Positions 63,221-64,000 of a stretch of DNA of 64,000 nucleotides are shown here, in pieces. Below the pieces are notes generated by a model, which saw nothing but the letters and a program-made list of their open reading frames with translations, had not been told where the DNA came from and searched no databases. The DNA lies in NCBI RefSeq assembly GCF_000299875.1, contig NZ_AMRK01000001.1:62001-126000 (forward strand). The letters are read 5' to 3'. The first letter of the stretch is position 1, and every line of letters starts with the position of its first letter. Both the position numbers and the translations under genes were made by a program. This stretch comes from Celeribacter baekdonensis B30 (GTDB lineage Bacteria; Pseudomonadota; Alphaproteobacteria; Rhodobacterales; Rhodobacteraceae).

Positions 63221-64000
63221 TCAGGACGTTGGGACCATCGTCGCGACCGCGCCATGAGCCTCTTCATAATGATCCAGCTCCGTTTCATACCACGCGGTGC
63301 CGCGCGACGCGCTGCCCAAGGCCAGAAACAACTCCGCTTCGGATGCCGCAGGCAGCAGGGCAGAAAACACATCCCAACCCGCCACATCGCCTTCGGCCTC
63401 AAAGCCCAAAACCTGTCCCTTGAGACCCGTCACCAAAGGCACCAATCCACCGGAAAACGGGCTTGGGACATGAATGCTGATCCGGTGGATCGGCTGCAAG
63501 ACAATGGGTTTCGCCTCGGCCATCGCCTCGCGCACAGCGCCTTTGGCGGCGGTGCGGAAGGCATGATCAGAGCTGTCCACCGCATGGTGTTTGCCATCTT
63601 TGAGCGTGACTTTGATGTCCACCACGGGCCATCCGTTTGGCCCCTCGGCCAGCGCATCGCACACCCCCGCTTCCACCGCCGACATGTAATTGCGCGGCAC
63701 CGCGCCGCCTTTGACCGTTTCGGCAAAGACAAAACCATCGCCACGCGGCAAGGGTTCGATCTCGATCACCACATCGGCAAATTGACCGGCACCACCGGAT
63801 TGTTTGCGGTGGCGGTGCTGGGTCTCGACCCGGCGGGTGATGGTTTCAAACAGCGCCGGAGGGATCGCCTCAAGGGTGACCGACACGCCGAAGACCTCGT
63901 CGAGTTTGCTCACAACGCGGCGTTGATGAAGCTGGTCTTGGGTCGCTAAAATCACTTTGCCGCTTTGGCTGTCCTGCTCCACGCTCAGCCCCGGATCAAT
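63221..64000 (-). CDS. Elongation factor G-like protein, C-terminal part
   Basis: This is the last 259 codons of a translational GTPase; the frame runs past the right edge, so the GTP-binding domain is not visible. Domain IV is recognisable by HRHRKQSGGAGQFADVVIEIEPL (compare HKKQTGGSGQF of EF-G), PRNYMSAVEAGV, and GPNGWPVVDIKVTLKDG with DSSDHAFRTAAKGA. Domain V (HVPSPFSGGLVPLVTGLKGQVLG) follows. The sequence is divergent from canonical FusA, matching the EF-G-like/EF-G2-type group common in Rhodobacteraceae. The exact role cannot be given without the N-terminus. Confidence 0.82.
   Translation of the reverse strand: MDPGLSVEQDSQSGKVILATQDQLHQRRVVSKLDEVFGVSVTLEAIPPALFETITRRVETQHRHRKQSGGAGQFADVVIEIEPLPRGDGFVFAETVKGGAVPRNYMSAVEAGVCDALAEGPNGWPVVDIKVTLKDGKHHAVDSSDHAFRTAAKGAVREAMAEAKPIVLQPIHRISIHVPSPFSGGLVPLVTGLKGQVLGFEAEGDVAGWDVFSALLPAASEAELFLALGSASRGTAWYETELDHYEEAHGAVATMVPTS

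Overview
The window is about 64 kb of gene-dense, high-GC chromosome. Gene content and protein relatedness (DUF2794, mlaA/mlaC pair, MbfA with an Irr-type box, two-gene yjbF/yjbH, DUF482-type acyltransferase, Rhodobacterales-type small proteins) point to an alphaproteobacterium of the Rhodobacteraceae (Roseobacter group). The genus cannot be named from sequence alone. I see no rRNA or tRNA genes, CRISPR arrays, insertion sequences, integrases or prophage. Most of the window is core chromosome arranged in short operons with 4-bp (ATGA/GTGA) overlaps, and several convergent gene pairs share bidirectional terminators.

Layout. 1-4.2 kb: end of a K+-channel-like protein, smpB, a glycine-rich small protein, then 3-mercaptopyruvate sulfurtransferase overlapping an aspartate/aromatic aminotransferase, and a single-domain rhodanese. 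4.3-10.8 kb: a secreted GH104-like muramidase, glnK-amtB, a class A penicillin-binding protein, and mlaA-mlaC (lipid asymmetry). 11-14 kb: a type I secretion ATPase and adaptor without outer-membrane partner or visible substrate. 14.1-17.7 kb: RidA, glycerophosphodiesterase, acyltransferase, pterin dehydratase and MscS in one direction. 17.8-26.1 kb: peroxiredoxin, ferredoxin reductase, rsmD, HAD phosphatase, an orphan TRAP binding protein, map, sfsA, a CinA N-domain protein, GNAT and OmpA-like protein. 26.2-40.4 kb: LysR, 2,4-dienoyl-CoA reductase, two Rhodobacteraceae hypotheticals, a lipoprotein, CPBP protease, accD-folC, LLM oxidoreductase, zapE, MFS, HAD, UPF0178 and the iron exporter mbfA.

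40.4-42 kb is the most interesting stretch. A perfect Irr-type iron control element lies just upstream of mbfA. It is followed by a 39-bp near-perfect palindrome, a candidate small RNA ending in a strong intrinsic terminator, a TetR gene overlapping an I78-type protease-inhibitor lipoprotein gene, and a second candidate structured RNA on the minus strand whose halves can form mutually exclusive helices.

42-53 kb: DUF2794, NlpC/P60 and M17 peptidases, carbonic anhydrase, small unknown proteins, a MuiA-family protein, asd, a KpsS-like capsule protein and an MFS carrier. 53-63 kb: an envelope/exopolysaccharide block on the minus strand comprising macA-macB, an SDR epimerase, a sugar transferase, a CapD/WbpM-type nucleotide-sugar epimerase/dehydratase and yjbH-yjbF. 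The window closes with the C-terminal part of an EF-G-like GTPase. How these parts act together (sulfur transfer from cysteine, nitrogen sensing, envelope lipid and polysaccharide handling, iron efflux) is inferred from family knowledge and gene order. No clearly new multi-gene system is visible; the best candidates for something undescribed are the two RNA-like elements.
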